Source: Thiothrix subterranea
GTDB lineage: Bacteria > Pseudomonadota > Gammaproteobacteria > Thiotrichales > Thiotrichaceae
Assembly: GCF_030930995.1 (NCBI RefSeq)
Contig: NZ_CP133217.1
Location: forward strand, 1,602,001 to 1,666,000
Length of the DNA: 64,000 nt
Reading direction: 5' to 3'
The translations under genes and the position numbers were made by a program. The notes beneath the pieces were generated by a model, which did no database searches, was not told the origin of the DNA, and was given only the letters and a program-made list of their open reading frames with translations. Below are positions 62,274-64,000 of the stretch, in pieces; the stretch's first letter is position 1; each line of letters opens with the position of its first letter.

Positions 62274-63083
62274 TCACAATAAATCACGGACATCCTTTTC
62301 CAAGCGTTTTTGCAGGTAACGAGCAAAAAACGCCATAATGACACCCGTGCCGAATAGTAGTACTAATAAAGCTAAATCGGGAGCTTGCCCGTGTAATATA
62401 ATTTTATGTATATTGCTGACGCCCCAATAAAATGGATTAAACATCAGCCATTCTGCAACCCAAGTAGGAAGAATAGAATCCACATAAACAATAGGTGTCA
62501 TCCAAAATGCTAATTGTAATAGGATACTAATAAAATTCCTCAAATCAGGCATGAATACAGATAAAATTCCTAAAATCAAACCTAAATTATAGGTAAAAAA
62601 TACACTTAATAATACAATGACAGGCAGCCACAACCAATAAAGTGTAGGGCTATAATGTATAGATATTAAAAATATCCCGAAAAAAGTACCAGCAATTAAA
62701 AATATGACTAATTCAACAAGTGGAACATAGAGTGGCATTAATACCAAGCTTATGGGGACTTTTTTAATTAAACTTGCTTTTTCAGCGTATATATTTGTTA
62801 GGCGTTGTAAAATTCCCGCCATTAAATTCCACAATAAAATACCACTGATCAGGTAAATGCTATAAGCGTAAGGTGAGTCAAATTGTTGCAGACGGGCGTT
62901 CATTAAGTGTGAAAAAACTAATGTAAAAATAAGTATATAACTTAATGGCTGTAAAAATAGCCATGCGCCACCCAATAAACGATTGCGAAATTGATCACGT
63001 AGTTCCCACTTGGCAAACAGCAGGATTTTAATACCCTGCTGTTTCCAATATTCTTTACGTTCTATTGAAATATCAAGCTTCAT
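62274..63083 (-). CDS. wzm: polysaccharide ABC exporter permease Wzm
   Basis: A 269-residue ABC-2 permease: E-L-R-D-Q-F-R-N-R-L-L-G-G-A-W-L-F-L-Q-P-L near the N-terminus is the usual amphipathic helix of Wzm/TagG permeases, followed by six hydrophobic segments and P-D-L-R-N-F in the second half. Together with Wzt it exports a lipid-linked glycan across the inner membrane. Its ATG lies inside the 3' end of the HlyD gene (11-bp overlap), so adaptor and exporter are translated together, an unusual pairing. Confidence 0.9.
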   Translation of the reverse strand: MKLDISIERKEYWKQQGIKILLFAKWELRDQFRNRLLGGAWLFLQPLSYILIFTLVFSHLMNARLQQFDSPYAYSIYLISGILLWNLMAGILQRLTNIYAEKASLIKKVPISLVLMPLYVPLVELVIFLIAGTFFGIFLISIHYSPTLYWLWLPVIVLLSVFFTYNLGLILGILSVFMPDLRNFISILLQLAFWMTPIVYVDSILPTWVAEWLMFNPFYWGVSNIHKIILHGQAPDLALLVLLFGTGVIMAFFARYLQKRLEKDVRDLL

Positions 63084-63999
63084 TAAAGCTACGTGCCAAC
63101 ATATCGGTGAAGGGTTTCAGTAAATAATCCAATAGGGTGCGTTCTCCGGTAAGAATCATTACTTCAACTGGCATTCCAGAAACCAATTCCAATTGCTCTT
63201 TATCCAACAACGATAAACTTTCAGGTTTTAGCGATAAAGAAGTTTTGTAGTAAGACATTTTAGTGCTTGGATCGGTTAAGGTGTCGGCTGAAACGTCCTC
63301 TACCTTAGCATAGATCACGGGGAAATAACGAGCATTATCGAATACCGATAAGCGTATTTCGGCATCCAACCCCGGAGAAATGACATCAATGTGTGCAGGT
63401 TCGACTTCAGCGATAATCTTGAAATCCTGTCCATTCGGGACTATTTCCATAATAGGTGCGCCAGCTTGCAGTACCGCACCTACGGTGACAACTTCAAAAC
63501 CTTTGACTTTCCCATCTACTGGCGCTTTGATCACGATGCGTGCTAATTTATCTAGGACAGCGACTTGTTGTGAATGCAGTTGTGTACGGCGAGCTTGTAA
63601 TTCACTGAGTTGGGTGCTGACTTCTTTTAGGTATTCTTCGCGGTTCAAGACGACTTGATGCCCTGTTTCGGTCATACCTTCCCGAATTCGCGCAATTTCA
63701 GCTTTTGAGCGTGCAACTTCGGCTTTGGTTGATGCCATATCGCCTTCCAGTTGAGTGGACTCACGTTCCTTTTCGCGCAGTTCAATGTCGGAAATTAAGC
63801 GCTGATTAAATAAACCTTGTAAGCGCCCTATGTCTTGATCCAAAGAATTGCGTCTTTTTACTAGGGTGTCAAAGCGTGCCTCTAAGCCAGTGATTTGTTG
63901 TTGCAAACCGATGATTTGCTCTTGTGCTTGCGGTTGACGTTGTTTGAGTGCATTTTGCCCCGAAACTTGGGCTTGTTGCCGTGCTTCAAACAATTTTTC
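63073..63999 (-). CDS. HlyD-type type I secretion adaptor, 5' end beyond the window
   Basis: The frame runs open to the right edge, so the N-terminus is missing. The visible 308 residues hold the long coiled-coil hairpin (about 1-150, Gln/Glu/Arg-rich), a lipoyl-like barrel half (V-I-K-A-P-V-D-G-K-V-K-G-F) and the beta-barrel domain ending L-V-S-G-M-P-V-E-V-M-I-L-T-G-E-R-T. This is the PrtE/HlyD group that bridges an ABC exporter and TolC. The ABC exporter gene is expected just beyond 64 kb. Its likely cargo includes the RTX metalloprotease, the CAP protein and the large surface proteins of this window. Confidence 0.9.
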   Translation of the reverse strand, partial: EKLFEARQQAQVSGQNALKQRQPQAQEQIIGLQQQITGLEARFDTLVKRRNSLDQDIGRLQGLFNQRLISDIELREKERESTQLEGDMASTKAEVARSKAEIARIREGMTETGHQVVLNREEYLKEVSTQLSELQARRTQLHSQQVAVLDKLARIVIKAPVDGKVKGFEVVTVGAVLQAGAPIMEIVPNGQDFKIIAEVEPAHIDVISPGLDAEIRLSVFDNARYFPVIYAKVEDVSADTLTDPSTKMSYYKTSLSLKPESLSLLDKEQLELVSGMPVEVMILTGERTLLDYLLKPFTDMLARSFNEA

Positions 64000-64000
64000 T

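Overview
The window reads as chromosome of a gammaproteobacterium. PilS/PilR with sigma-54-type pilins, RfaH, FabI, a Y51-type PII protein and the TfpX pilin accessory protein all fit. The mix of type IV pili, Gld-like ABC genes, large exopolysaccharide loci and RTX/DUF4214 surface proteins resembles filamentous sulfur oxidisers of the Thiotrichales (Thiothrix-like). That placement is an inference from gene content; no marker gene was compared.

Layout. 1-4 kb: a truncated Rpn-type nuclease, a minus-strand type IV pilin block (two pilins plus TfpX) with a recognisable sigma-54 promoter and PilR-like boxes, an orphan BrnA antitoxin and a Uma2 endonuclease. 4-7.3 kb: pilR, pilS and a small membrane/zinc-ribbon protein. 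7.4-24.4 kb: mostly housekeeping genes (nadE, PII, a shortened tmcA, an acyltransferase, uppP, a MidA-like methyltransferase, pteridine reductase, rfaH, a GldA/GldF/GldG-like ABC operon with a DUF4340 protein, an ATP-grasp protein, a DEAD-box helicase, a lipase-like lipoprotein, fabI). Two families of short palindromic elements sit inside coding sequence here, keeping frame in pilR, nadE, tmcA and the MidA-like gene.

24.5-41 kb: a peptide-binding protein, a glycosyltransferase, then a signalling and surface module. It holds a Crp/Fnr regulator, a FecR-domain protein with sixteen SDTKTA repeats, a CHASE2 class III adenylate cyclase, a predicted outer-membrane protein, a DUF4214/Calx-beta protein, a 1439-residue RTX-like protein and a small secreted protein. 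41-50.7 kb: an Rpn nuclease and an exopolysaccharide operon on the minus strand (phosphatase, Wza-like, Wzc-like, TPR protein, polymerase/ligase, methyltransferase, glycosyltransferase). 50.7-64 kb: a WbpM/CapD-type epimerase, a serralysin-like metalloprotease with DUF4214, a CAP-domain protein, and a second glycan/export cluster (two glycosyltransferases, a DUF4214-methyltransferase, Wzt, Wzm, and an HlyD adaptor cut by the right edge).

How it may work together. Three close matches to the CRP operator (TGTGA-N6-TCACA) lie in front of the exopolysaccharide operon, the DUF4214/Calx-beta gene and the metalloprotease gene (the last also in front of the divergent epimerase gene). Two of them sit exactly where a class II CRP site would sit relative to a good -10 box. 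The window also encodes a Crp-family regulator with CRP-like DNA-contact residues and an adenylate cyclase with adenine-type, class IIIb-like active-site residues. The most interesting hypothesis is therefore a local cAMP-Crp circuit that couples an envelope signal (FecR/CHASE2) to capsule and to type I-secreted surface proteins. A second candidate novelty is an undescribed N-terminal module of about 135 residues shared by the RTX-like and CAP-domain proteins.
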